From: Patella vulgata | Taxonomy: Eukaryota; Mollusca; Gastropoda; Patellidae | Length of the DNA stretch: 64,000 nucleotides | Reading direction: 5' to 3' | NCBI RefSeq assembly: GCF_932274485.2 | Contig: NC_065880.2 | Span: 77,495,730 to 77,559,729, forward strand | Part shown: piece by piece, positions 1 to 13,200 of the stretch | Layout: each line of letters starts with the position of its first letter | Numbering within the stretch: position 1 is the stretch's first letter | Notes under the pieces: model-generated | Databases searched by the model: none | The model's input: only the letters and a program-made list of their open reading frames with translations | What the model was told of the DNA's origin: nothing | Made by a program: the position numbers and the translations under genes

Positions 1-19
1 CGCTATAGAATCCCTTGAA

Positions 20-357
20 AACTACAATATTATGAAAGTTGAATCACTAGTAGGAATATCAGTCGAATAATGGTTCAATTCCATTCAGTATTTTCAAAGA
101 TATGACGATATGTAAATTCCATCGATCTCCACGGCAAACAAGAGTGCCGCTATCTTTATTTGCCGTAGAACTGAAAGGCCTGCTTTAAATCAAATTGAAT
201 CCAAGACGCGACATTGTCTAGCGTTGGTATATTGATTTTTTTTTCTTAATTAAATGTTAAATAATCAGTCTTAATACATAATAGAGTGGATTAAGCCGTG
301 AGAAATTTGATATTTTCTAACAAATACAAATCCTGCATCGTTACGCTAAGCCATCAT
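20..357 (+). repeat. Dispersed repeat G, copy 1
   Basis: Starts around the phrase GGAATATCAG and ends near CATGAGAAATTTGATAT-type sequence. Related copies lie at 6715-6995, 9505-9770 and 11640-11790 (reverse), and a split copy at 24325-24450 plus 26213-26365. It has no coding capacity. The hAT-like element at 358-847 is inserted at its right end. Confidence 0.65.
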
Positions 358-847
358 CAGGGGCGCCGGAACCCGGGTACCAGGGTATACAAATGGTACC
401 CTGCCCTTTTCTGAGGTATACATGTATACATGAGATTATCTGAATTTATTGTGAAATCTGATCAGCGCATCAATTATTTTGGTCGATTATAGTCTCATTA
501 TAGTGTCTCGTCAACACTTGCTCCTGAATATGAGCTCTTGTAAGAATCGGGTCTCTAAATCTACTGTCTCGTTCAAAAAGCTTATTCTATTTTCTTGATG
601 AAGATTGGTGTATTGAATGTCAAATTTTTTATAAGATAAATTGCTCATAATACGAAAATTGTGAATAATCAGGCTTTTGTCTCTTTCATTATTATGTATT
701 TTACAGGGTTTTATGTTGGAATTTGGAATGCTAGAGGCGCTCTAAACAGCGTTCTCGGAAGTGACAAATTTCAAAATTTTCTAGATCCCCCAGACCCCCA
801 CCCTTATCTTTAGGTATCCTGGCCCTCGTGCCGTTCCGGCGCCCCTG
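358..847. mobile_element. Non-autonomous hAT-like DNA transposon (490 bp)
   Basis: The ends are perfect 15-bp inverted repeats, CAGGGGCGCCGGAAC at 358-372 and its complement at 833-847. They are flanked by an 8-bp target duplication, GCCATCAT (350-357) and GCCACCAT (848-855), with one mismatch. CAG ends and an 8-bp duplication are typical of hAT elements. No transposase is encoded. It lies past exon 20 in the intron that leaves the window. Confidence 0.8.
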
Positions 848-1012
848 GCCACCATTCACCCCAACCCTTATATACAGTAAAAATTTTCCATAAGCCTTTA
901 AATTTCATTTGACCTTGATGTCGGGTGATAAACATGAGTTGCCAGTTAACAAAACAACCCTTCCAATTATTATACATTACCCCCATGGTCATATATAGAA
1001 AATACACATTAC

Positions 1013-1245
1013 CTGTCAGCAGGCATTCTTTGAAACAAGTCCATAGCCTTGACAAACTCAGACCAACTCATATCTAAAGCTGATATATTGAAAGGTAACC
1101 AATTGTAATCAGAATTGTAGTAAACTTCATCCACTATTTTCCATGTAAATTCTATATATTTATCTGTGGCAAGAGCTAGTTCTGTCCAATTAACATACAC
1201 ACTACTGTTGTCAGAAATATTCCCGACATATATAATATCTCTTAA
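1013..1245 (-). CDS. ABCA exon 20 (last in window)
   Basis: Residues 1036-1113 (LRDIIYVGNISDNSS ... DLFQRMPAD), the most heavily glycosylated part, with four sequons (NIS, NSS, NWT, NIS). It ends in phase 2 at donor GTAATG. No further exon is visible down to position 1, and the second transmembrane helix has not been reached. Confidence 0.9.
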
Positions 1246-4200
1246 CTGAAGAAAAATCAAGGATTTTTACTACATTGAAACATCTATATATTGATAATTA
1301 TAATATATGTCTATATCATTTATGTATCTTGTTTTTGGGAAGGTGATTTATATAAGCCTTTGGCTTGTTTCGGAGAGAGAGAGAAATGGGGTTTAACGTC
1401 CACTCGACACAAACTAGGTCATTTCGGGACTAACATATGGTTTAATTTTATTTCAATAATTCGCTTGCGCGTACGGGTCTTTAGCAGTGGGAGGAAACCG
1501 GAGGACCCGGAGAAAACCCACAAGGTTGGACAGGTGACCCTACTCCTTGTCACATACAACCGGGGATTCGAAACCACGCCAGCCGACTCAATGACAGACT
1601 TTATGATACAGCGCGCGCACGCTAACCATTCAGCCATCCAACCCCCCTGGCTTGTTTCGGTATCCTGTGAATAAAAATATTGTTTAAAAACAAAGTTTGG
1701 ACAGGCAACCCTACTCTTTGACACGTACAATCTGGGAATCGAAACCATGCCACTTGACGCAATCAGACCTAATCATCTATAGGGCCTGCATTAAACCAAT
1801 CAGTCCCCCAGATATAAAAATAACAAAGAAAGATTGTCCGTTTATGTAACAATAACACTTGGGAGCCACAGTGTTCGCTCCATGCAATTTTCTGTCAGGA
1901 TTTCCTCCTTGTCAATGGTGCAGGACAGAGAGTCTGGCAAGGGACAAAGTATAGCTGTTCGGATGGAACGGAAAACGGAGGTAATGTGTACACACTGGCA
2001 TGCTCGAAAAAGAACCTTTGAAAGTTGGAATTTGAAATAAGAGTGGGTAGTAGTGCTGCTGTCCGGGCAAAATTTCCCACATACCACACTATATGGTGTA
2101 TACCTGTCTTCATTAGCCCAGTCGGTGCAGAACAGTAGGACATTAACATTTCATTCCACAATAATACTTACAGCATTTATAAATTCCTGGGTATCAGGAT
2201 CTACTTTGTAGTCCTCTTCGATAGCAGTCCAGTTTACAGCACATATAAACTGTTCATATTGATGGAGTTTGTTATCAGTATCAACCATATAATCAGACAG
2301 AAAGTTTACTCTACAATCAGGTGCTTTATAATCTCCTCTATTAAACATTCTTAACAACTGTAAAATATAAATCATTCCTCATCAATAATATACTGGTTAT
2401 AGGGGAGTGGGGGGAGGGAGGGAGGGAGGCAGAGAGACAGACACACCCACAAATCAGGTCATTTCAATAATTAGTTTTTTTGAATATAGGGGTCTCTAGC
2501 AGTGAGGGGGAACTGGAAGGCAACCATGGTCCTTGTGACATACACGTGTGGGATTGTTTATATTCAAGAAATAAATTTTTTCTCTTAATAATAAATTATG
2601 GTTTTTTTTTAAATAAATAAATATAGTTGTTAATTGTCATGAAGCAGTTGACCAGGGGGCTGGGTCTAAGACAATTGCTCCCAACACCCCAATAACATAT
2701 ATCTCTGGGATGGTTCCTTATTTAACATGGTATACCTAAAATACAACAACCTACAATACATTTTAGTGGTTTGATGTCATAGTGTTTAGAAATGCATATT
2801 TTACCCAACAAGATTAAAAACTGAGTAAAGCAAAAAAAAAGATTCTATCGCCTTGTCCCCAGAATTGGGAACAATATTATTTTGAACATATTCATCAATC
2901 TTTTAAATATAACAACAACTTTATAGCATCACAAGGGAAATTTCTATTTGAATTTACTTGTCAACACAGTATTTTGACCATTGGATCAGCCGTCAAACTG
3001 CTTCGATTACTTTCAAGGTTTGATTGGATGAAACATAGTTTTTCTTAGTTACGAATTGCTCTATTATTCTCTGTGATTTTTTCCCCCTGCAAATTATAAG
3101 GATAACTCAAAACCCAAAATTGTCCGCAGCTCATAGAATATAGCTCTAGAATCTCTGCTATGATATTTCTACATGGTAAATAAATCAAGAAATAGTGAAT
3201 TTAAATGCTTTACCCTTTCTGGAAAGATTATGGTGTCTTTTAGAGCTCTGACAAGATAAGGTGCTAATTCAGCTGACTTGGTAACAATTTCTCTCACACT
3301 TTCTGGATAATGCTTTAACATAGCCTGAAGGCTGTTGATTGCTGAAATAAAGCAACGGTAAATACAATATATCTTATTCAAGTACATTTTTAAACTTTCA
3401 GTTTCGTTCTATCTGAAACAAATATGAGAGTCCCACAATAAAAAGAGGAAATGAAATGAAATGAAATGGGGTTTAACGTCCTACTGTTCTGCTCCTAACC
3501 TGGGCTAATAAAGACGGGCATACGCCATACAGTGTGCTATGAGGGAAATTTTGCCCGGGCAGTGACACTACGGCCTACTCTTATCTCGAATTCCAACTGC
3601 CAAGGGATTTTTTACGTGCACGCCAATGTGTACATGGGACCTAGGTTTTTTCGTACCATCCGAACGACTAGACAGCTGTCCTTGTCAGGGGCCTTTTAAA
3701 ATTAAAATAAAAATACTTACAGTCAGGTCCATCATAATAAGTGTTCAGTAGATTTAAATAGGCTTTAACACTCAAAACATATCTCTTCATTTCTTTCCAC
3801 CAAGTATCATTCTCATAATAATTGTCAATCTGTTTCATAGCAAACACACCAATATCTGCACCCCTAGTTGAGAGAGAGAGATACGGAGTTTAATATCCAC
3901 TAAACACAAACTAGGTTATTTTCAATCTATTTGTGTTTTGTTTTTTATAGTTCAAAAGTTTGTTTTACTTGTCTTTACTACACTGGAATCTAGAAGAGTT
4001 GTTATATAACCTGTATTCTGGATGATGTGAGGGATTAGCCAATGAAACGGTCTGTTACAGAGAATGTTTGGCGTGAGTTTCATGGAACTGTGGGTACCCA
4101 CTAGAAACATCAACACTGTCTGACGTCATAGGGTCAAAAACCACTCGTATCACCTCTGACACGACCTCCCACAACAACTTGTCTAATCTTCATGTAGTAG

Positions 4201-7200
4201 AGCCCATCGAAAGTATAAAAAAATATAGATCTGTATTTTAATCAGATTGTGTTATTTCAGGACTAACATATGGTTCAATTTTATTTCAATAATCCAAACC
4301 ACGCAACTTGACTCAATAACAGATCTTCTGATCCTATGTGCATGTTTTGACCATTCGGGGGATCACGTGGCTAAGTGGGTAAGACGCTGGCTCGCTAGCC
4401 TGGTGGTCGGGTGTTCGATCCCAGCATTGGCCAAGAAAATCCATCCAGATTTTCCGGCGTGGTTCCCCCTTGTCAGTGATTCAGGATGGAGAGCCTGACA
4501 AGGACAGCTATCTAGTCATTCGGATGGGACGAAAAACCGAGGTCCCATGTACACATTGGCGTGCACGTAAAAGATCCCTTGACAGTTGGAATTCGATATA
4601 AGAGTAGGCCGTAGTGCCCTGTCCGGGCAAAATTTCCCTCATAGCACACTGTATGGTGTATGCTCGTCTTCATTAGGCCAGTTCGGAGCAGAACAGTAGG
4701 ACGTTAAACCCCATTTCATTTCATTTCATTTAACCATTCGGCCATCCAATCCCTCAACGTTGACGTTTCTAGTGGTTTCCCCACACTTTCGTGCACAGCA
4801 CGCCAAGAACTTGCCGTAACAATTCCTTACATCAAGCAGAACGCCTGTTATATAACAACTCTTCCAGATCCTACTGTTGTGAAGACAAGTAAATGAAATT
4901 TTGAACTATAAAAAAACGAAACGAAATACGATCTGTGTTTAAAACAGATTGCAACTGCTGTAAGCTAGATACCGACCCTGAAACATAAAAAGTTTATTGG
5001 TACTCGGCCCTTACCTTGCAACATCAGTCATTGTTAAACCTTCAAGTTTATTCATCATTAATTGAAAGGCTTGTTCCACTTGAGTCAAATTAAATACTTG
5101 TAACCAATTTCCAGTTCCCATCAGAAAAGCATTTCTTTTTTTCTCATCGGTAAAAATATCAACAGATCTTTCTGTGTAGTCCATCAGATGAATCCAGTCC
5201 ATAGTCATATTATAATTTCCCTGCTCACCTTTAGACATAGTATCTATCGCTACAGAGATCTATAAATATAACAATCATTATGGGAGATTAAATAAAGAGG
5301 TGGCAGTTCTCATAATAGTTAAAAACTAGATAATATAAAGGGAATATGTTGAAAATTAGCGATTGAATTTTAGGCCTAGCCTCAATCATCATTACTAAAG
5401 TTGGTACGATAAAAACCATAGTCTCGATTATCCATTATAAGATCAGATTCAAATTCTGTGAAAATCCCACACATAAGATGGCATCAAGGGTTTTTAAGGT
5501 CTTTTCATGTTAATAAAAGTCTAATTAATAGTTTATACAACATTCAGGCCTAAAGAAAGACCTGCAATAGCCTCTGGCATAACCATTTAACCTTCAGAAA
5601 TGTAATATTAACACTATTGACTAAACAGGGTATATCTTAAAATGAAATGGGGTTTAACGTCCTACTGTTCTGCTCCAACTGGACTAATGAAGACGGGCAT
5701 ACGCCATACAGTGTGCTATGACTATGAGGGAAATTTTGCCTGGACAATGGCGCTACGGCTTACTCTTATATCAAATTCAAACTGGTAATGGTTGTTTTAT
5801 GTGCACAATGTTTTTTTTGTCCCGTCCGAATGACTATACATTGTCCCTTGCCAGGCCCTTCTGTCTTGCACCAAAGACAAGGGAGAACCACACCGGAAAA
5901 TCTCGCTTAACACAGGGATCCAACATGAGATCTCTCGGTTATCAAGCCAACGGAGCCATCAAAATCAAGTAAAGAAAGAGAAGAGAAACTGGTGTTAACA
6001 GTGCTGGATTGAAGTCTGAGGCCAATGGCCACAGAGTATAATATTTTTTACAGTCTTTCTTACACACCCTGTAGTCTTAAACATTGGTCATCATCCTCGG
6101 CTTTGTTCAAATGTGTAGGGTTCTTTCTGATATTTTGTGTGTAGTAATAGTTTCTGGGCATAATAAAATTGATTTCTGGGTGTTTTTGAAACTTTTTATG
6201 AAAAAAACACTTACGTCCTTGGTTAATTGATCAGTGCCACCCATGTTTATATAGACAAGATTTTCAATCATGATATTCCAGTCTGTCTTACATATAAGAT
6301 CTTCTATTTTATCCATTGGAACATAATATGGTACATTCATTGCATCCATCCAGTTATCAGAACATACAGTCTTGTAGGGATTATCACTTTCAATTAACTC
6401 ATACACCTAAAATCATACATAAATCATATATAAATAATCACGAAATATCTCCTTCACAAATCGAGGGTTTGGTTGGCTGAATGCTTTAGATCATAAGGTC
6501 TGTCACTGACACAAGCAGCATGGTATTGATTACCGGCTTGTACATGACAAGGAGAACGGTCGCCTGTCTAACCTCTTGGGTTTGCTCCGGGTCCTCCAGT
6601 TTTCTCCCACTGCTAAAGACCCCTACACGCAACCGAATTCTTGAAATAATTAAAGTTCGGAAATGACCTAGTTTATAGTAATCACATGCAAATAACAATA
6701 CTGTGAGAGGTGAATCTTAGTCTGAAAATGATTCAATTCCGTTTAATATTTACAAAGCTATGTGGAATTGAAATCTCACTGATTGATGCGGTTTGTTATG
6801 TAATATCCAGTCGCCATTTTGTTGTCAACAAAAATTTATTGATTGGCCTGTTTAAGTCCGACTGAATCCAAGTCAGGGCATTATCTAACATTATTAATTT
6901 GAATTTTTTTCCTAATTAAATGTTAAATAATCAATCTGAGTACATATTAGCATGAATTAAGCATGAGAAATTGATATTTCAGAAAAAAATGCAAATGGCT
7001 CAACATTACTTCAAAACCAATGTTTCAGTTTGTTATAATTTTTGCATTAATTCCTAGTTTTACAGTAATAATTAAAACTTACCACTTTTGGCTTTTCTAA
7101 CATGTTCATTGCAGCACCGGCTATTTCTGGTGCATTTTGGGTAACATATTGAACTAACTGACCCATGGTAGAATCTGTGGCATACGTATCTGTAAAATAA

Positions 7201-10200
7201 ATATTTTCCAAATTCAATACAAAAAAAAAAGTCAATTGTTACTGTTGGATGGAATATATTGCACAAGGACGCTAGTCCGAGAACTAAATCAACATATTAT
7301 GCAATGTTTTGCTTGAGATCCATTAAACAACTTAAAATACAGACATTTCAATGAAATCGTCAAAAGTTCAATATTTGATCCAGTATAAATAATATATGAC
7401 TAGCATGTTGTTGGTATATTATCTAAAATATTGGTACGCCAATATCAAAAGATGACATCCATTAAACAACTTAAAATACAGACATTTCAATGAAATCGTC
7501 AAAAGTTCAATATTTGATCCAGTATAAATAATATATGACTAGCATGTTGCTGGTACATTATCTAAAATATTGGTACGCCAATATCAAAGGATGACATCAC
7601 ATTTATATTTCAACTTGTTTTTAGGTACTACAAAACGTTTATTTCCATAGAGGTTTGATTGTAAGAAATATCATTACCTGCGGATATTTTCATGTGATTA
7701 TAACCATATTCAACAAACAGTTCAGCCATATGAACATATTGGGATACAGGTTCCACTAGGGGTGATTTATACATAGCTTCTCCAAAACCTCTTGCCATAG
7801 CAACAATACTAAATCAAAATAAAACATATATAGCATATACACTACAACTGGGGTATCAATTCACAGGCTAATTAATCAATCAACACTGCTCGGGGAGGTG
7901 CAAAATGAAATGGTGGTTAAATGTCCTACTGTTCTACTCCGACTGGGCTAATGAAGACAGGACGCGGAGGTATGAAAACTCAATTGATTATAAGAATCTA
8001 TCATACCATTAAAACCATAAAGATGATATATACAATGAGTTTAAATATCCCACCTACATTAAGCCAGCAGTGATCTCCCAAACTGATCACCTCATACCCA
8101 ATACAGTCTTTTTACACCTTTCCATGCGCATGTCCACTTACTGTATATTCATAGTGTAATAGTTAGTATTGCTAACTAGTTGCTAGGAATGCATAATGCA
8201 GCTATAAAAAGGAATACCAGATTATGCTCCTCATAAACTTGCTATACGTCTATGATCTAATACACTATTTGTTTCATGTAAGACGTATAGAGAGAGAGAG
8301 AGAAATGGGGTTTAACGTCCACTCGACACAAACTAGGTCATTTCGGGACTAACATATGGTTTAATTTTATTTCAATAATTCGCTTGCGCGTAGGGGTCTT
8401 TAGCAGTGGGAGGAAACCCGAGGACCCGGAGAAAACCCACGAGGTTGGACAGGCGACCCTACTCCTTGTCACGTACAACCGGGGATTCGAAACCACGCCA
8501 GTTGACTCAATGACAGACTTTATGATACAGCGCGTGCGTGCTAACCATTCAGCCATCCAACCCCCCGTAAGACATATAACTAGAGAACTTGAACTTTTAC
8601 AATAGTCACTCACAGAGTTAACAAGTAAACAGTTGTAAAATCAACATTCATTATCTAATCTAGATCGACTATTTTAAAACTATGCAACAGTAGAAACCCA
8701 ATAGTTTTAAATGATTCTCAACGAATTTTAACAATTTACCAACAATGGTTTGAAACAAAACATTAAATACAGTTATTTTCAGTAAAACAGCACACCCGCT
8801 AGTTATAGTGCTAATTCATTTCTAACCAGTTTCTATATGTACTAATTAAACATTAGTTTAGAATAATAAGCACTTGTATGATTTAATAAAATATTTGATT
8901 AGTAAAAGGCCTAGGTTCATAAGTCAACGATATCAGTTAAGCAGTGATTTAAAGAATGACTAAGATTTACCTGGTTCCAACATAATTTTCATTCATCATG
9001 TCAACGACTGGATACCATTCTCTACGATGTAAGTCTATACCAGTTGTCTTAAACCCTGAAAACATGTCACCCCATGTCCATTTGGTACGGTGGATAAATT
9101 TCATGGATGTTTCTATTAAATCTTTAATGGACATGTAGAGTGTTGATAAGCTGACTTGATCGTACAGATCCATATTATCATTTACCAGATACTGTATAAG
9201 TTGAACTGTTTCATTCATCTATAATACAAAAATACATCATATCAACATACTATTGTAAACCAAGGGAGCTGCGGTGGCTCAGTAAGTAAGATGTTGGCTC
9301 GGTAACCAAGAGGTCTCAGATTCAATCCCGATGTTGGCCAAGAAAGTTTTCCAGATCAGTTTCCTCTTGTCATTGGTGGTTGAGGACGAAGGGCCTGGTA
9401 ATTACAGTGTCTAGTCATTTGGATGGGATGAAAAACCATGGTCCTGTGTACACACTACACATAAAAGAACCTTTGACAGTTGGAATTCAAAATAAGAGTA
9501 GGCCATATCTCTTATAGGAATATCAGCCCCAAAATGTTTAAATTACGTTTAGTGTTTACAGAGGTATGTTGAATTGACATTTCATCAATATGCTGCTGGC
9601 TATGTAAAAAGTCCACCGCCATTTTATCGATTGTGAACATAATTGATGGGTACATTTTAAATCTGATTGATTCCAAGCCAGTAGATTATCTAGTGTTGTT
9701 ATTTTGATTTTGTTCTCTTAATTAAATGTTAAAAATCAATCTCAGTACCTATGAGAAATTTGATATTAAAGAACATTTAAAGAAAATACATAAAAAAACT
9801 TACAACTAATGTTATTCTATCTAAATTTAAAGTAGAAAGAAAATTCTGTACAGCTTCAGAGCTATCTGCATTGCATAATACTCCGTTTAATTCAGTGGCA
9901 ACATAATCTCCCATTTCTGTTCTAACTTTCTGTATAACACCGTTACACATTGACGAATACGAAAAAGATTGTTCAAACATTTTCTGCAAAGAGAAAATAA
10001 TAATAGCAGAAAACTGTCTCATAATCATATAAAGCCAAGTTAAACTGTCAATTCTGTTACAATCACAAGCTAAAATAAAATCATTTAACATCATTTAACA
10101 TACCGCCAGTAACTTGGAATCTGTAAATGCATCAAGAACAGCTTTTGTAACATTTGGTCCTTTACTTAAGAGTTGATTTAAACTTGTTTGAAGAGATCCA

Positions 10201-13200
10201 TCTGTTCCTACCAATTCTTGGACAGCTTCTTCCAGACCTATAAATATAATGGAATATTCCAAAAGTAATCATAAAAACGACTGCGCAGGCAGTGGCCCTA
10301 TAAGTGTTTTTGGTCGAAATCAAATTTGGTTGGAACTAGATGAAATTTCTCAATGTATTAGTGCTTGTACCCTTTCAATGTGTTACTTCAATGCCACAGT
10401 CAGAGGCAGCAATAGGAAGGTGCTTTTTTTAGTTATAAATAAATTTAATGTCATTATAACCTTTAATTAGTGAACTCATTGACGTAAGATAAATGTTTAT
10501 TGCTTCAAGACACCCATTAAGGCAGCATACATACACATACATTTTTTAGTTATAAATAAATTTAATGTCATTATAACCTTTAATTAGTGAACTCATTGAT
10601 GTAAGATAAAATGTTTATTGCTTCAAGACACCCATTAAGGCAGCATACATACACATACATTTAAACAGAGTCACATACAAATACTAATATATTACACAGA
10701 AAACACATACATGTTGAGTTGTACACAGCATACATATACACATATATTTAAACAGAGTCACATACAACTACTAATATATTGCACAGAAAACACATACATA
10801 ATGAGTTGTACACAGCACTCACATGTATGTTACATTAACACCCTGAGGGTGAGGGCATGGTCAAAAGATCTAATACATGCACTTTAGATTGTATGGTCTG
10901 TCATTCAGTCAAATGGTGTGGTTTCGATCCCAAGTTTGTATGTGAAAAGAAGTAGGTCGCCTGCCCAACCTTGTGGGGTTTCTCCAGTTTCCTCCCACTG
11001 TTAAAGACCATATGTTAGTCCCAAAAGGAGATATAAAGTGGACTTTTAAACCCTATAAATACCTCCATTTCATAAGCCCATTTGGTGCAGAAAAAAAGGA
11101 CATTATATTTCAATAATTACCTTGTGTTTGATGTATAGTCAAATTAAACATACTGATCATTTTATCTAATAATGATACAGCTGGACCCGTAATATTCCAT
11201 AATGATGTCTTCTCTAATGTTTCCTGTATCTCATTTAAAGAGTCTGTTACTTTCCTGAAGAAAAAACAAGAATTTAAATTCACAATCAAAGTATATTTAT
11301 GTAACAAATATTCAATAGGCATTAAATGCACCATGTGTTCATAGGCTACACCATGTGTTCATACATTATTTGTCCATACACAGAACATGGGCTCATACAC
11401 AGAGCATGTGTTCATACACAGAACATATCCATACACAGAACATGTGTCTATACACAGAACATATGTCCATACACAGAACATGTGTTCATACACCATGTGT
11501 CCATAAACAGAACATGTGTTCAAACACCATGCGTCCATACACAGAACATGTGTTCATACACAATGTTTATGTTCTAGCAACAATTGGAAACACCATGTGT
11601 TCATACAGAATGGCTTGGATTCAATTGCTTGCGGGCTAAAAGCATAGCGAGCAGCATAGAACGTTGAATTTGAATTCTTTATAAATACTGAATGGAATTG
11701 AACCGTTTTTGGACTGATATTCCTATTAGAGATTCCTCCAAGATTCCTCTTGCACGATATTATAGTTTGAAAGGGATTCCTAGTGTGCTGAGACTTTAAC
11801 ATTATCATAAACCAGGAGAGAAAAAATTATGTTTGTAACTTGATCTGATATGTGAGTTTGGTGTTCCTGTTTATATGGTGTCCTGTCCATAGGTTTGTCT
11901 GGTGTAATTGTTTGTGTGTGGTGCTTTCCCCCTGCATTTACTATAAACTACTTACTTATCAGATATGTGAGTTTGTTGTGACTGTGTATATGGTGTCCTG
12001 TCCATAGGTTTGTCTGGTGTAATTGTTTGTGTGTGGTGCGGTCCCCCTGCATTTACTATAAACTACTTACTTATCAGATATGTGAGTTTGTTGTGACTGT
12101 GTATATGGTGTCCTGTCCATAGGTTTGTTTGGTGTAATTGTTTGTGTGTGGTGCGGTCCCCCTGCATTTACTATAAACTACTTACTTATCAGATATGTGA
12201 GTTTGTTGTGACTGTGTATATGGTGTCCTGTCCATAGGTTTGTCTGGTGTAATTGTTTGTGTGTGGTGCGGTCCCCCTGCATTTACTATAAACTACTTAC
12301 TTATCAGATATGTGAGTTAGTTGTGACTGTGTATATGGTGTCCTGTCCATAGGTTTGTCTGGTGTAATTGTTTGTGTGTGGTGCGGTCCCCCTGCATTTA
12401 CTATAAACTACTTACTTATCAGATATGTGAGTTTGTTGTGACTGTGTATATGGTGTCCTGTCCAAAGGTTTGTCTTGTGTAACTGTTTGTGTGAGGTGCG
12501 GTCCCCATGCATTTACTATACTTCCTTATCAGATATGTGAGTTTGTGGTGTCTGTATATTTGTCTTGTGTAGGTGTTTGTGTGTGGTGCCATCCACCTGC
12601 ACTTACTATAAACTACTTACTTATCAGATAAAGTTCCTGCAACAGCCTGTTCAAAGATATTTCCTAATTTAATACTGGACAGAGATTGGAGTATCATAGT
12701 AGCATCAGGAGACATATTATCCAATGTGATTTCCACGTCAGTCAGAAATTCATTGATCGTTAGCATCATTTCCTGGCTACCGTTATGTTTACCATCTAGT
12801 ACATCAACTAAACTATTGACCATTTTAAAACCAGATTTAATACTACGCCAAATCATATTGTTCGGATCAATCTGCTCTATAATCGGATTCAGCATAGTCA
12901 CTAACTCAGAAACACTGAAAAAAAAAAAATATTCATAATTTAGACATACTAAAAAAATAAATATAGATAATATAGATAGCTTTACTCCTAGCATAGGACT
13001 CTGCTTCATAGTCACAAAAAAAAAATATTACTTGGGTTCTTCATAGTCACTAACTCAAAAATACTGAAAAAAATAAATATTCATAGCATTATTATCAATC
13101 TGATCAAAATACAGATCTATATTTCGTTTTGTTTTATTATACTTTTGATGGCCTACACTACATGAAGATCTGACCAGCTGTACTGGGAGATAGTGTCAGG

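Larger units (their letters stand above)
3866..4756 (-). mobile_element. SINE-B split by two insertions
   Basis: Three pieces of one SINE-B (3866-3908, 4254-4357, 4731-4756) in gene-sense orientation. The first gap is a 345-bp inverted-repeat element (TIR-D). The second is a SINE-A. The tail of this SINE-B lies next to exon 17 and supplies its pyrimidine tract. Confidence 0.75.

Noticed and set aside
1419-1748. 109-codon minus-strand frame with a recurring GGWMAEWLAC peptide
   Set aside because: This is the translated SINE-B head. The same peptide recurs at 8338-8613 and elsewhere for the same reason.
4358-4430. tRNA gene on the plus strand, from clear A- and B-box motifs
   Set aside because: The same head recurs in many copies joined to the same body and tail, has no proper acceptor stem or anticodon arm that I can fold, and carries SINE target duplications. 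The SINE-B heads were rejected on the same grounds.
11326-11639. Protein-coding genes on the plus strand (83 and 94 codons, His/Thr/Cys-rich)
   Set aside because: Overlapping frames in a short tandem repeat; the peptides merely reflect the repeat unit.
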